Shown one piece after another: positions 5,689 to 5,742 of a DNA stretch of 5,742 nt. Source of the stretch: a bacterium. Lineage in GTDB: Bacteria > Ratteibacteria > UBA8468. The DNA is taken from positions 1-5,742 of the forward strand of contig DAOWFY010000166.1 of assembly GCA_030637775.1 (NCBI GenBank), written 5' to 3'. The notes under the pieces are model-generated. The model searched no databases. It was given only the letters and a program-made list of their open reading frames with translations, and had not been told where the DNA came from. Numbering within the stretch: position 1 is the first letter of the stretch; each line of letters starts with the position of its first letter. The position numbers and the translations under genes are program-made.

Positions 5689-5742
5689 TTTAAAAAGATA
5701 GAGATGGCTGAAAAGATAGACTATTGGAATTGGAACTTACCC

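Larger units (their letters stand above)
5471..5742 (+). other. Gene-free leader region at the right edge
   Basis: No open frame of useful length is seen on either strand. Besides the promoter, boxB-like hairpin and boxA listed separately, the last 50 bases are A-rich and purine-rich and contain no repeated unit, no tRNA-like fold and not the 16S 5' end. I read the region as the upstream and leader part of an rRNA operon. Confidence 0.55.

Noticed and set aside
5690-5742. Possible first CRISPR repeat at the right edge (ATTGGAATTGGAAC-like end)
   Set aside because: Only one copy is present, so no repeat-spacer structure can be shown; promoter plus boxB plus boxA fits an rRNA leader better.

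Overview
The window is bacterial DNA of moderate GC (roughly 40-45% by eye) from a lineage I cannot name. Sigma70-type promoters, a tandem glycine riboswitch, a glycine-cleavage T protein and a boxA-bearing leader all indicate Bacteria. No gene has a well-spaced Shine-Dalgarno sequence. The long-form serine hydroxymethyltransferase followed by a double-domain GcvT recalls, from memory only, Chloroflexota and several candidate phyla.

Layout, left to right. Positions 1-1676 (- strand) hold gcvT, cut by the left window edge, with an unusual N-terminal extension that is a shortened second copy of its own folate-binding domain. Positions 1645-3066 (- strand) hold glyA, overlapping gcvT by 32 bp. 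Positions 3067-3250 hold a tandem glycine riboswitch and intrinsic terminator that control glyA-gcvT. Upstream on the same strand are a 73-codon basic hypothetical ORF (3287-3508) and a DUF6036/AbiEii-like nucleotidyltransferase (3512-4084). Two strong divergent promoters lie between about 4145 and 4250. Rightward, an M20 metallopeptidase occupies 4259-5470; its promoter overlaps the upstream part of the open frame, so its mRNA is probably leaderless. The last 270 bases (5471-5742) have no gene but carry a strong promoter, a boxB-like hairpin and a boxA, the arrangement of a ribosomal RNA operon leader running off the right edge.

How it works together: high glycine should stabilise the second aptamer's P1, block the terminator and switch on GlyA and GcvT. 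These enzymes interconvert glycine and serine and feed one-carbon units to tetrahydrofolate. The nucleotidyltransferase with its small partner may be a toxin-antitoxin-like pair. The M20 hydrolase is an independent unit.

The points most worth following are the duplicated and truncated GcvT domain, a GC-rich repeat-like segment read in frame inside its linker, the abutting riboswitch terminator and SD-less start codon, the leaderless M20 promoter, and the apparent rRNA leader at the edge.
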